Shown: in pieces, positions 1 to 7,246 of the stretch
Layout of the letters: each line of letters starts with the position of its first letter
Position numbering within the stretch: the first letter of the stretch is position 1
Assembly (NCBI GenBank): GCA_021835105.1
Contig: JAKBQS010000014.1
Span: 1 to 17,174, forward strand
DNA from: Microcaldota archaeon
GTDB lineage: Archaea; Micrarchaeota; Micrarchaeia; Micrarchaeales; CABMGC01
Reading direction: 5' to 3'
Length of the DNA: 17,174 bases
Notes under the pieces: model-generated
Database searches by the model: none
What the model was told of the DNA's origin: nothing
Seen by the model: the letters and a program-made list of their open reading frames with translations, nothing else
Made by a program: the position numbers and the translations under genes

Positions 1-13
1 CTACGTAAACAAG

Positions 14-1192
14 ATGACTACAAAGGCAGTCGGAGAACAGCAGACGGAATACGTTGAGAGGAAAGGCCTTGGGCATCCGGACAGCCTCATAGACGGGATA
101 GTCGACGAGACGAGCCATGCGCTCTCCAGGGAATACCTTGACAAATGCGGATACATACTCCATCATAATGTCGACAAGGGTCTTATAATAGGGGGGGCCT
201 CCAAAGTGGGATTCGGGCACGGGGAGATAACAAAAAAGATCGAGGTAATAGTAACAGGAAGGGCGGCTGACAGACTGGAAAACACCACAATAGAAGTAAA
301 CGACATAGCAACAAAAGTGGCGACAGATTACCTGAAGGCTAACACAAGGTTCCTGGACCTGGAGAATGAAGTCACGTTTGAATCCAAGATAGCAAGGGGC
401 AGCGCTGACCTGACAAATATATTCCAGAGGGGAAAGGGCGCAGTGCCGCTTGCAAACGATACCTCATTCGGAATAGGCTTTGCGCCTCTCACCGATACCG
501 AAAGGCTAGTGCTTGAGGTAGAGAACTATCTGAACAGCAGGGATTACAAGAACCGCGCTCCTTCTGTTGGAGAGGACGTAAAGGTAATGGGCGTAAGGGA
601 AGGGGAGAAGATAACCCTCACTATAGCTATAGCCTTCGTAGCCAAGCTAATAGATTCGGTAGACACATACTCAAAGGTAAAGGAAGGGATAAAGGAGGAC
701 GTGCGCAAGTTTGCCTCAAAGATAACCGACAAGGAGGTCGAAGTTTACATAAACTATGGAGATTCTGAGGAGAACGAGGATGTCTACCTGACAAAGTCGG
801 GATTGAGCTGCGAGGCCGGGGATGACGGCTCGGTAGGAAGGGGCAACAGGGTAAATGGGCTTATAACTCCCTTCAGGCCTATGAGCCTCGAGGCAGCTGC
901 AGGAAAGAACCCGGTCAACCATATAGGGAAGATATACAATATACTCGCAAAGCAGCTCTCCTCAGACATAGTCAAGGAGTGCCCAGAAGTAAAGGCGTGC
1001 AACATAGCCATACTCTCGCAGATAGGAAGGCCTATAGACCAGCCGCACAACCTGAACATAGACATAATAAACGAGGAAGGATCAGACTTCAGCGTGGTCA
1101 ACGAGAAGGCGCGCAGAGTTGCGGATCAATGGCTTGACGGGATAACGGATCTTACAATGGACATACTGCTCGGAAAGTACAAGGCTTTCTGA
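14..1192 (+). CDS. mat: Archaeal S-adenosylmethionine synthetase
   Basis: Makes S-adenosylmethionine from methionine and ATP in the cytoplasm. It belongs to the archaeal MAT family (PF01941), which is only distantly related to bacterial MetK. Visible signatures: ERKGLGHPDS (15-24), HHNVDK (50-55), PLANDTSFGIGFAPLT (145-160) and the long GDDGSVGRG...ITPFRPMS block (269-291), then the GKNPVNHIGKIYNI stretch. All are close to what I recall of the Methanocaldococcus jannaschii enzyme. The length of 392 is near the usual ~400. The start is uncertain: the reading frame is open back to the window edge, no Shine-Dalgarno is visible in the 13 bases upstream, and relatives have about 8-10 more residues before VERKG, so the true start may lie outside the window. 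A SAM-hydrolase-like gene follows 45 bases downstream on the same strand. Confidence 0.96.
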   Translation: MTTKAVGEQQTEYVERKGLGHPDSLIDGIVDETSHALSREYLDKCGYILHHNVDKGLIIGGASKVGFGHGEITKKIEVIVTGRAADRLENTTIEVNDIATKVATDYLKANTRFLDLENEVTFESKIARGSADLTNIFQRGKGAVPLANDTSFGIGFAPLTDTERLVLEVENYLNSRDYKNRAPSVGEDVKVMGVREGEKITLTIAIAFVAKLIDSVDTYSKVKEGIKEDVRKFASKITDKEVEVYINYGDSEENEDVYLTKSGLSCEAGDDGSVGRGNRVNGLITPFRPMSLEAAAGKNPVNHIGKIYNILAKQLSSDIVKECPEVKACNIAILSQIGRPIDQPHNLNIDIINEEGSDFSVVNEKARRVADQWLDGITDLTMDILLGKYKAF

Positions 1193-1237
1193 AGGCGATT
1201 GCCTCTCTGCAAGAATGCACCATAGAAGGCGCTTCAA

Positions 1238-2089
1238 ATGGAGAATGAAACTTCAAGCGTATTCGTAATAGCCGATTATGGCATAGGGGATCCTGCGTTT
1301 GCTGAAGTCAACCAGAGGATAACCGCGCTTGCGGGAAATCCGCGCATAGAGAACATATCCGTTGCGCCTTTCAGCACAGTGCAGACAGGTTTCTGGGCGT
1401 ACCAGATTGCCCTTAATCACAATGAGCTCACAGGGCTTCTGAGAGGCAAGCACTCAAGGACATACCTATTCCTAAACACGGCACCAAGGAAGGACAATTC
1501 CATGCCTAGGAATGGGAATGCAGGCGAGCCTCTTGTATATGCAAAGCTTGAATGGGGCATGGAGGTAATAGGGGTAATGTCAGGAGAATCCTTCTCTTAC
1601 CTAAAGCCAGCGATAACTGAGCTCAGGGAAGTATCAGTTCCCAACGCAGGCTCTCAGTTCAGGTCGAGAGACATATTCCCTCAGGCTCTGGCAAGCATAA
1701 TGCACTCGGACTACTCAATTCTAGGGGACAAGATAGATACCAGCCTTATTCCAGAAAGGACCAAATGGCTCTTGGCGCATGTAGATGGATATGGGAACAT
1801 GAAGCTAAGCACCACTGCGTCAGAAGCAGGGCTCAAAGAAGGCGAGAGGATAACTATAGGCATAGGAAGGGAGCTGATAGAAGCGATATACTCAAATGGC
1901 ATATTCCATGTGGCAGACGGCGCTCTCTGTGTTGCGCCAGGATCATCTGGGAGAAAAGGCGATCCATTCCTTGAGATCTCAGAGAGATCAGGCAACGCGT
2001 GGACGAGATTCTCTTCCCCCAAAATGGAGTCGAGGGTAACGCTGGCGCGCTCAACAGAGAATGCAAAGGCGCTCAGGCTAAGGCTGTAA
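1238..2089 (+). CDS. Divergent SAM hydroxide adenosyltransferase (DUF62) family protein
   Basis: Family members split S-adenosylmethionine into adenosine and methionine, or use halide in place of water. The two-domain family outline is visible: N-terminal ADYGIGDP (12-19, compare DFG.xDP), a FSTVQTGFWAYQIAL strand-helix, FRSRDIF (141-147, compare FHGRDIF), HVDGYGNMKLS (181-191, compare the FGNLxTN start of the C-terminal domain) and APGSSGRKGDPFLEIS near the end. The usual DPGVGTxRR segment is replaced by NTAPRKDN (80-87), and His in FHGRDIF is Arg, so the Asp-Arg-His triad known for the family appears lost. It may therefore bind SAM without hydrolysing it or do other chemistry. It lies just downstream of AdoMet synthetase and is probably cotranscribed. 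Only a weak purine-rich site precedes the ATG. Family assignment is good, enzymatic activity doubtful. Confidence 0.72.
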   Translation: MENETSSVFVIADYGIGDPAFAEVNQRITALAGNPRIENISVAPFSTVQTGFWAYQIALNHNELTGLLRGKHSRTYLFLNTAPRKDNSMPRNGNAGEPLVYAKLEWGMEVIGVMSGESFSYLKPAITELREVSVPNAGSQFRSRDIFPQALASIMHSDYSILGDKIDTSLIPERTKWLLAHVDGYGNMKLSTTASEAGLKEGERITIGIGRELIEAIYSNGIFHVADGALCVAPGSSGRKGDPFLEISERSGNAWTRFSSPKMESRVTLARSTENAKALRLRL

Positions 2090-2094
2090 CAAAC

Positions 2095-2111
2095 GCAGGA
2101 GAATATCCTGC
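2095..2111. terminator. Possible intergenic hairpin between convergent genes
   Basis: A perfect inverted repeat, GCAGGA (2095-2100) and TCCTGC (2106-2111) around a 5-base loop, lies in the 40-base gap between the convergent SAM-hydrolase-like and S10 genes. A short A-rich run follows it on the + strand. It could help end transcription from both sides, but archaeal termination mostly uses T tracts and a 6-bp stem can occur by chance. Confidence 0.3.
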
Positions 2112-2129
2112 TTCAATAAAAAGAAAAGA

Positions 2130-2435
2130 TCAGGAGAGCGTTATCTCTATCTGTACAGTATCAGGCACAGGTAGCCTCATTACCTGCCTTAATGCCTGGT
2201 CGCTTCCCTCTATCTCTACAAGGCGCTTGTGTATTCTCATCTCCCAGTGCTCGAAAGTATGGGAACCGTCACCGCACGGGGTCTTCCTTGTAGATATCTT
2301 GAGCTTCTTTGTAGGCAGAGGCACAGGGCCCTTGTACTTTATGGTCGCGCTCTTTGCTATATCCACTATCTGGTTGGCTATGGCGCTGACTGCCGTAGGA
2401 TCCCTGCTTATAAGTTTTATGCGTGCCGTAGGCAA
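2130..2435 (-). CDS. rps10: 30S ribosomal protein S10 (archaeal uS10)
   Basis: Small-subunit ribosomal protein uS10, located in the head of the 30S subunit. The 101-residue length and the ARIKLISRD opening, PVPLPTKK, the RKTPCGDGSHTFEHWEMRIHKR core and VQIEITL end match archaeal S10. The start is TTG (2433-2435). It is chosen because the protein aligns from this residue, and the only nearby GTG (2441-2443) lies in the EF-1A frame. The gene begins 8 bases after the EF-1A stop, the conserved archaeal tuf-rps10 order, so it is very likely translated from the EF-1A message. No strong Shine-Dalgarno precedes the TTG, which suggests coupling to EF-1A translation. Confidence 0.97.
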   Translation of the reverse strand: MPTARIKLISRDPTAVSAIANQIVDIAKSATIKYKGPVPLPTKKLKISTRKTPCGDGSHTFEHWEMRIHKRLVEIEGSDQALRQVMRLPVPDTVQIEITLS

Positions 2436-2443
2436 ATAACCAC

Positions 2444-3709
<1,266 letters not shown>

Positions 3710-3713
3710 ATTT

Positions 3714-3719
3714 TCACCT
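3714..3719 (-). promoter_or_regulatory. Shine-Dalgarno site of EF-1A
   Basis: AGGTGA on the minus strand, four bases before the ATG at 3709. It decides the start: the longer in-frame reading would place this site inside the gene. Confidence 0.8.
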
Positions 3720-3803
3720 AATAAAGCATATAATAAGCTTAGAATCACTCCTGGTAAAAGAGCCTAACGCTAAATGTAAGCCAATAGTATATGTATAGTA
3801 AGC

Positions 3804-3818
3804 TATTTAAATCTTTCT
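3804..3818 (-). promoter_or_regulatory. Promoter (BRE + TATA box) of EF-1A-S10
   Basis: On the minus strand AGAAAG (BRE-like, 3813-3818) is followed by ATTTAAATA (3804-3812), a near-consensus archaeal box A. Transcription would begin about 25 bases downstream, near 3780, giving a leader of roughly 70 bases that ends in the AGGTGA site. It falls in the gap after the NAC gene, so EF-1A-S10 can be expressed independently of it. Confidence 0.6.
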
Positions 3819-3839
3819 ATACCTTCACGACATTAAAAC

Positions 3840-4187
3840 CTATTGGGCGTCCCCCTTCAGGTTCAGGATTGCTTCGGCTATGTTCCCGCCGGATGCGTTC
3901 AGCGCCTCCCTTGCCTCATCCGCGCTCGCGCCTGTCTTTTCCATAACCATATTCACGTCCTCCTCGCTTATCTCAGCGTGAACCTCCTTCTTAACCTCCC
4001 TTGCCTCTCCAGCAACCTGGAAGGATTTAGAGCCCTGTGCCTCTATGAGCGTTACGGAAGGGTTGTCTATTATTATATCCTTCCCTTCGCACTCTATCAC
4101 CACGCGCCTCGCCTCAAGCTCCTCGCTATGTATTCCCATCCTGTCCATCATGCTCTTAAGCGCTCTAGGGTCTATATTTGGCATCAT
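3840..4187 (-). CDS. nac: Nascent polypeptide-associated complex protein (archaeal NAC)
   Basis: Ribosome-associated chaperone that shields nascent chains; in archaea it acts as a homodimer of this NAC-alpha-like protein. The N-terminal part MPNIDPRALKSMMDRMGI followed by the VVIECEGKDIIIDNPSVTLIEAQGSKSFQVAGEA beta strands (about 28-62) is the NAC domain. The C-terminal ISEEDVNMVMEKTG...GGNIAEAILNLK (about 73-111) is a UBA domain. The length of 115 is typical. Two adjacent ATG codons (4187 and 4184) could start it; only a weak GTGAT-type site lies upstream. It sits between DUF424 and EF-1A in a translation-related block. Confidence 0.95.
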   Translation of the reverse strand: MMPNIDPRALKSMMDRMGIHSEELEARRVVIECEGKDIIIDNPSVTLIEAQGSKSFQVAGEAREVKKEVHAEISEEDVNMVMEKTGASADEAREALNASGGNIAEAILNLKGDAQ

Positions 4188-4211
4188 TCAAATCACTAGT
4201 ATATATCAGGC

Positions 4212-4224
4212 AATAATAAATTAT
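4212..4224 (-). promoter_or_regulatory. Possible promoter of the NAC gene
   Basis: An A/T-only stretch reading ATAATTTATTATT on the minus strand lies about 30 bases before the NAC start codon, the spacing expected for a leaderless or short-leader archaeal message. The DUF424-NAC gap is 73 bases, long enough for a promoter. Confidence 0.4.
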
Positions 4225-4260
4225 GTTATGCATGCGGCATAAATCCAAACGCAATGGGCT

Positions 4261-4587
4261 TTATTCGTCCAGGATGCCTTCGAATGCCCTGCATATGTAC
4301 ACAAAAGGTATCCCCTGCACGGAATCAACCTGGCTCTTCTTAACTATGCCCTTCTTTATGAACACCCCTGTAGCCCTCTCGCCTATTGCGTTTACCGTAT
4401 AGAAATCCTCAGGGTCTAGGCCGTCTGCAAATACATCCTCGTCTTCCGCCTCTCCTCTGTAAAAATCGGCATACCTATCAAGATCCAGCTCCTTGTTCCC
4501 CTCCGAGAATCTCCTGCCCAAAAGCTCTTCATCGCATACGGCTATGAGTTTCCCGTTCGGAGTCTCGTGTACATTTACAAGGATCAA
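4261..4587 (-). CDS. DUF424 family protein
   Basis: Small conserved archaeal protein (PF04242) of unknown function. The signature IAVCDEELLGRRFSEG near the N-terminus, FYRGE in the middle, and the VNAIGERATGVFIKKGIV...VQGIPFVYICR end match the family as I know it. In many archaea this family lies near translation genes, as here (NAC, EF-1A and S10 downstream). The start is TTG (4585-4587), four bases after the glycosyltransferase stop. It is the only start codon in frame that preserves the family N-terminus. GGGTAA just upstream is a poor Shine-Dalgarno, so translational coupling to the glycosyltransferase is likely. The 108-residue protein is highly acidic between about 38 and 62. Confidence 0.88.
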   Translation of the reverse strand: MILVNVHETPNGKLIAVCDEELLGRRFSEGNKELDLDRYADFYRGEAEDEDVFADGLDPEDFYTVNAIGERATGVFIKKGIVKKSQVDSVQGIPFVYICRAFEGILDE

Positions 4588-4591
4588 ATGA

Positions 4592-6088
4592 TTACCCGTA
4601 TTTGTAGAAGAAATAGAATGTAGAGGTATATAAGAAGCCGTACCAGATGAGCCACAGCCCTCCGGAGAGGTTGTTGAGCATAAGCGCTATGCCTCCAAGG
4701 CCGAATAGTGCGGCCGAGAAGACAACCTCGGTAAAGGAATTCCTGAAGGCAAGCGGAAGCCTCCTGCTTGACTTGCTGTAACCCTCGCGCCAGGCATTCT
4801 TCCTGCGGAAGTTGGTAATTGCCGATAATGCTGCGTTAGCCCTGACGAAGGCGAGGGAGAAGTTGAGGAAAAGGACCATGAACCCCTTCTTTACCGACTT
4901 GAAGTATACCTTTGTGAGTATGACCGGGGTAATAAGCGAGAGCGCAAATACGCCAAATCCAGCGATCTCTATATAGTTTCCAAGATACCGCGCTTCTATG
5001 AGCTGCTTTGCGCTCATGCTCGCAAACTGGAGCGAGGAGAAGACTATGAGTATAGAGACTACAGTGAAGAAGATAAGTATGACTGATATGTAATTAAGCC
5101 CGAACCCGTGCGTGAAGTAGTCGACCTTGGAAAGCGCGCCCATCTTCTTGTTGTCCTTGCCCTGCCTGTTCTTCAGGAAGTAAAGCAGGAACTGCGTATC
5201 GCCGTAATTATACCTCCACTGCTGCTTTACGAGATCACTGAACTTCATTATCGGCTTGCCAAGCGCATACACCTTCGGCACATAGAGGCTCTTGAACTCC
5301 TTCTTGTCCGATTCGAAGCTGAAGAATGTATCTTCTGTCACATACTCTGGGAAACCACCTACCTTATCTATAGCGGAGCGCCTTATCATGCCGCAAGATC
5401 CGGCAAATATTGCGGTATTGTTAAGTGCCCTCGAAGGCTGTATGAATTTGAAGAAGAAGGCGTCGAACAGGTTTACCGTGTCAGAGAAGAAAGAGCCCTT
5501 CGAATACCTTTTCTCCGTTTGTATATAGGCTATGCTCTTGTCATTGAAATACGGCAGCATCTCCTTCACAAATCCCCTGTCTATGAGCTTCTCATCCCCG
5601 TCGAATATCGCTATAAACTCCTCATCCGAGACCTTCAGCATGTTGTTCAGGGCTCCAGCTTTGTAGCCCTTTCTGGTCTTCCTGTGTATATACCTTATCC
5701 CTGCGGATGCGCAGAAGTTCCTAAGAAAATCGTTTATGTACTTCTTATCAGAATCATCCAGCAGGTAGTACGAGAGGTTGCCCTTTTCATAATCCATCTT
5801 GAGGAGCTTAAGGAAATTGTTCTTCACCATCATCGGGTCTTCATTGTAAACCGGCACGACAACAGCGACCTTAGGCGTGTAATCAAGGGGCTTAAGACTC
5901 TTCCTTATGGCATCTATCTTCTTTGCGTAGAAATTAGACCTGTAATAGGAATACGAAGAGAATATGTTGAAGAAGCCTGATATCGATGAAAGAAGGAGGA
6001 ATACTATGGCTATCAGGTAAAGGTAAATATTTGTGGAATTGTATAATAGGTATATTGAGAAAGCGATTCCAAATATCGTAAGCATCAC
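4592..6088 (-). CDS. Membrane glycosyltransferase, family GT2 (cellulose synthase-like)
   Basis: Processive-type membrane glycosyltransferase that would move sugar from a nucleotide sugar to a surface polysaccharide or glycolipid. Two N-terminal TM segments (about 1-43), cytosolic catalytic domain (70-320) with VPVYNE (78-83), DDSD (111-114), DGD (163-165) and TED (251-253), then about five TM segments (331-351, 373-396, 404-424, 454-472, 477-495). The product-binding QxxRW motif reads QQWRY (289-293), with Tyr for the usual Trp. GTG at 6088 or the next ATG (6083-6085) can start it. The frame stays open 19 codons further upstream without a start codon and encodes a plausible hydrophobic/amphipathic stretch, so the N-terminus may be eroded. 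The product polymer cannot be told from sequence. DUF424 starts four bases after its stop. Confidence 0.88.
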   Translation of the reverse strand: MMLTIFGIAFSIYLLYNSTNIYLYLIAIVFLLLSSISGFFNIFSSYSYYRSNFYAKKIDAIRKSLKPLDYTPKVAVVVPVYNEDPMMVKNNFLKLLKMDYEKGNLSYYLLDDSDKKYINDFLRNFCASAGIRYIHRKTRKGYKAGALNNMLKVSDEEFIAIFDGDEKLIDRGFVKEMLPYFNDKSIAYIQTEKRYSKGSFFSDTVNLFDAFFFKFIQPSRALNNTAIFAGSCGMIRRSAIDKVGGFPEYVTEDTFFSFESDKKEFKSLYVPKVYALGKPIMKFSDLVKQQWRYNYGDTQFLLYFLKNRQGKDNKKMGALSKVDYFTHGFGLNYISVILIFFTVVSILIVFSSLQFASMSAKQLIEARYLGNYIEIAGFGVFALSLITPVILTKVYFKSVKKGFMVLFLNFSLAFVRANAALSAITNFRRKNAWREGYSKSSRRLPLAFRNSFTEVVFSAALFGLGGIALMLNNLSGGLWLIWYGFLYTSTFYFFYKYG

Positions 6089-6175
6089 GAAAAGCCCTAT
6101 TGTAACTGCCCTTACGAAATCATCAAACTTCAGAAGCTCACCATGCTATGCGGAAATGATAATCTGACAGCAATA

Positions 6176-6190
6176 TTAATTAATAAAACT
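6176..6190 (+). promoter_or_regulatory. A/T-rich promoter region before the tRNA gene (and divergent glycosyltransferase)
   Basis: The 119-base gap between the divergent glycosyltransferase start and the tRNA is A/T rich around 6172-6190 (TTAATTAATAAAA). On the + strand it is centred about 25 bases before the tRNA 5' end, where box A of an archaeal tRNA promoter is expected. On the minus strand ACAAAG followed by TTTTATTAATTA offers a BRE/TATA for the glycosyltransferase. Confidence 0.5.
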
Positions 6191-6239
6191 TTGTAATATA
6201 TCTGTGCGCCGGGATGGCAGAACCAGGTAAATGCGCCAG

Positions 6240-6253
6240 AAAAAACAGGCGAA
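6240..6253 (+). other. 14-nt tRNA intron in the anticodon arm
   Basis: Between CCAG (6236-6239) and ACTCGAGA (6254-6261) lie 14 extra bases. Removing them restores a 5-bp anticodon stem and a 7-base loop with U33 and CGA. Boundaries are ambiguous by one base: 6240-6253 and 6241-6254 give the same product, and 6242-6255 would give A32. The 6240-6253 choice places a 4-bp helix CGCC (6234-6237) with GGCG (6248-6251) flanked by AG/A and AA/A, with cuts after the second bulge base at position 30/31. There is almost no outer helix and the inner side is only a loop, so this is a relaxed bulge-helix-loop type, not a canonical motif. Confidence 0.75.
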
Positions 6254-6291
6254 ACTCGAGATCTGGTGGCCTTTGGCTTTCTGGGTTCAAA

Positions 6292-6315
6292 ATGCATCGA
6301 GAAGATGCATGAATC
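6292..6315 (+). other. 24-nt tRNA intron in the T loop (position 59/60), canonical BHB
   Basis: The T stem CTGGG/CCCAG (6281-6285/6317-6321) encloses a complete bulge-helix-bulge. Central 4-bp helix TTCA (6286-6289) with TGAA (6310-6313), 3-base bulge AAA (6290-6292) on one strand, 3-base bulge TCT (6314-6316) on the other, and inner hairpin TGCATC/GATGCA (6293-6298/6304-6309) with a GAGAA loop. The known cutting rule (between second and third bulge bases) removes 6292-6315 and joins TTCAAA to T, which is exactly the 7-base T loop TTCAAAT. Confidence 0.9.
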
Positions 6316-6337
6316 TCCCAGTCCCGGCGTATCAAGC

Positions 6338-6952
6338 TTATGCCGAACGTCCAAGCATTGCACCTATCTTCTCCTCAAGCGCGCTTTCCGTATCCTTGAA
6401 TACCGAATACCTGATGGCGTTTATCCCGAGTTTTGCCGCAGCCTCTACATTCTCCTCAAGGTCGTCGACGAAGGAGACATCCTCATACCGCACTGCGAAA
6501 GGCTCCACTGCGGATACGTATATCTGCCGCTCAGGCTTCCTGACACCCATCGCGAAAGATGCGTAGTGCTTATCGAAAAATCCCTTCCCCTCGCCCAGCA
6601 TCCTCTCAGCAGCTGCGTACCTGTAAGGGTCTATATTAGAGAGCCATGCAGTCTTTACACGGGTGTGCAGTTCCCTCACAAAGTCAAGAAGCTCGTAGTT
6701 AAGCGATGCGTTCTTCTCGAAGAAGCCGACATAATCAACCTCCTTCGTTGCAATCCCAAGCCGCTCCGCAATCTTTTTCTCAAATAGCTCCAGGCTCATT
6801 GAGCCGAGCTCCATGCCTGTTATCCCTGCATCTATATCCGCATGGAACTCATTCTCCCCCATTCCGGAGACGGAGGAGAGATACTCCCTGTACCAAGAGC
6901 CCTTGTATGCTATCAGCACACCGCCTATGTCAAACATTGCAAGCTTAAGCAT
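6338..6952 (-). CDS. HAD superfamily hydrolase, subfamily IA
   Basis: Small cytoplasmic phosphatase-like protein of unknown substrate. Numbered from the ATG at 6952 (204 residues): motif I FDIGGVL with nucleophile Asp8, a helical cap (about 18-85), motif II Ser in LSNID (Ser105), motif III Lys in RKPE (Lys139), motif IV FVDDLEEN (Asp163-Asp164). The position two after the nucleophile is Gly rather than Asp, as in the FDxGG/FDxGN (YihX-like) subgroup. A TTG at 6973 is an alternative start overlapping the upstream stop codon, adding seven residues. The ATG is preferred because HAD proteins begin just before motif I. It is the last gene of a three-gene minus-strand cluster after the CDGSH protein. 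Confidence 0.85.
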   Translation of the reverse strand: MLKLAMFDIGGVLIAYKGSWYREYLSSVSGMGENEFHADIDAGITGMELGSMSLELFEKKIAERLGIATKEVDYVGFFEKNASLNYELLDFVRELHTRVKTAWLSNIDPYRYAAAERMLGEGKGFFDKHYASFAMGVRKPERQIYVSAVEPFAVRYEDVSFVDDLEENVEAAAKLGINAIRYSVFKDTESALEEKIGAMLGRSA

Positions 6953-6969
6953 CTGAACGCACTTGGCAA

Positions 6970-7236
6970 TCAATACTCATTCTGCAATCCGGAGTCGTCC
7001 TCGAGCTCTCTCCTTCCCCCTTCTATATCGTAACCGTATACCTTTGCACTATCCTCGTCTGCCACGCGCCTGTGGCTTCCATCGCAGAATGGCTTATGCC
7101 TTGAGAGGCCGCACGCACAGACGTGTATCTGGTAGTTCTTGACCTTCTCATCGTTGCTTACCTTATCAAAACCAGGTATATCCCCTAGCTTTATAACAAA
7201 CGGATGGTTCGCGTTGTGCTTAACAAGCCTTGGCAT
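6970..7236 (-). CDS. CDGSH-type iron-sulfur protein
   Basis: Small protein binding a [2Fe-2S] cluster through three Cys and one His, used in redox or cluster transfer. From the ATG at 7236 (88 residues) the motif C-A-C-x2-S-x3-P-x-C-D-G-S-H is complete: Cys40, Cys42, Cys51 and His55. The N-terminal half resembles the short single-CDGSH proteins of archaea and bacteria. No signal peptide or TM is seen. The start is set by AGGTGA (7241-7246), four bases before the ATG; a longer in-frame start nine codons upstream would lie before that site. It begins 10 bases after the alkyltransferase stop and leads into the HAD gene, so the three are likely cotranscribed. Confidence 0.93.
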   Translation of the reverse strand: MPRLVKHNANHPFVIKLGDIPGFDKVSNDEKVKNYQIHVCACGLSRHKPFCDGSHRRVADEDSAKVYGYDIEGGRRELEDDSGLQNEY

Positions 7237-7240
7237 TAAA

Positions 7241-7246
7241 TCACCT
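7241..7246 (-). promoter_or_regulatory. Shine-Dalgarno site of the CDGSH gene
   Basis: AGGTGA on the minus strand, immediately after the TAA of the alkyltransferase gene and four bases before the CDGSH ATG at 7236. It favours 7236 over the upstream in-frame start. Confidence 0.75.

Larger units (their letters stand above)
6208..6329 (+). tRNA. tRNA-Ser (anticodon CGA), with two introns
   Basis: Type II tRNA reading UCG codons, assembled by eye. Acceptor GCCGGGA (6208-6214) pairs with TCCCGGC (6322-6328), with discriminator G6329, the base used by serine tRNAs. U8/G9 then a 3-bp D stem GCA/TGC (6217-6219/6232-6234) with the GG pair at 6226-6227. Anticodon stem CCAGA/TCTGG (6236-6240 or spliced equivalent/6262-6266) with loop CTCGAGA (6255-6261), anticodon CGA at 6257-6259. 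Long variable arm GGCC-TTT-GGCT (6268-6278). T stem CTGGG/CCCAG (6281-6285/6317-6321). Two insertions, 14 nt in the anticodon arm and 24 nt in the T loop, must be removed. The product is 84 nt with a perfect TTCAAAT T loop. CCA is not encoded. Its 3' end lies 8 bases from the convergent HAD gene stop. Confidence 0.92.

Noticed and set aside
1999..2439. A + strand 146-codon frame overlapping the end of the DUF62-like gene and S10
   Set aside because: Most of it is antisense to ribosomal protein S10, which is certain; no start signal or family match.
3710..3839. A possible riboswitch or small RNA in the EF-1A leader
   Set aside because: The leader of about 70 bases shows no stable hairpin series or known aptamer motif by eye; only the promoter and Shine-Dalgarno are supported.
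5108..5980. A long + strand open frame (290 codons) inside the glycosyltransferase gene
   Set aside because: It lies wholly antisense to a gene with complete GT2 motifs, its translation shows no recognisable domain, and it has no start signal; it is a shadow of the real gene's codon bias.
6130..6363. Minus-strand frame of 77 codons over the tRNA
   Set aside because: It covers the tRNA gene in antisense and translates to nothing recognisable.
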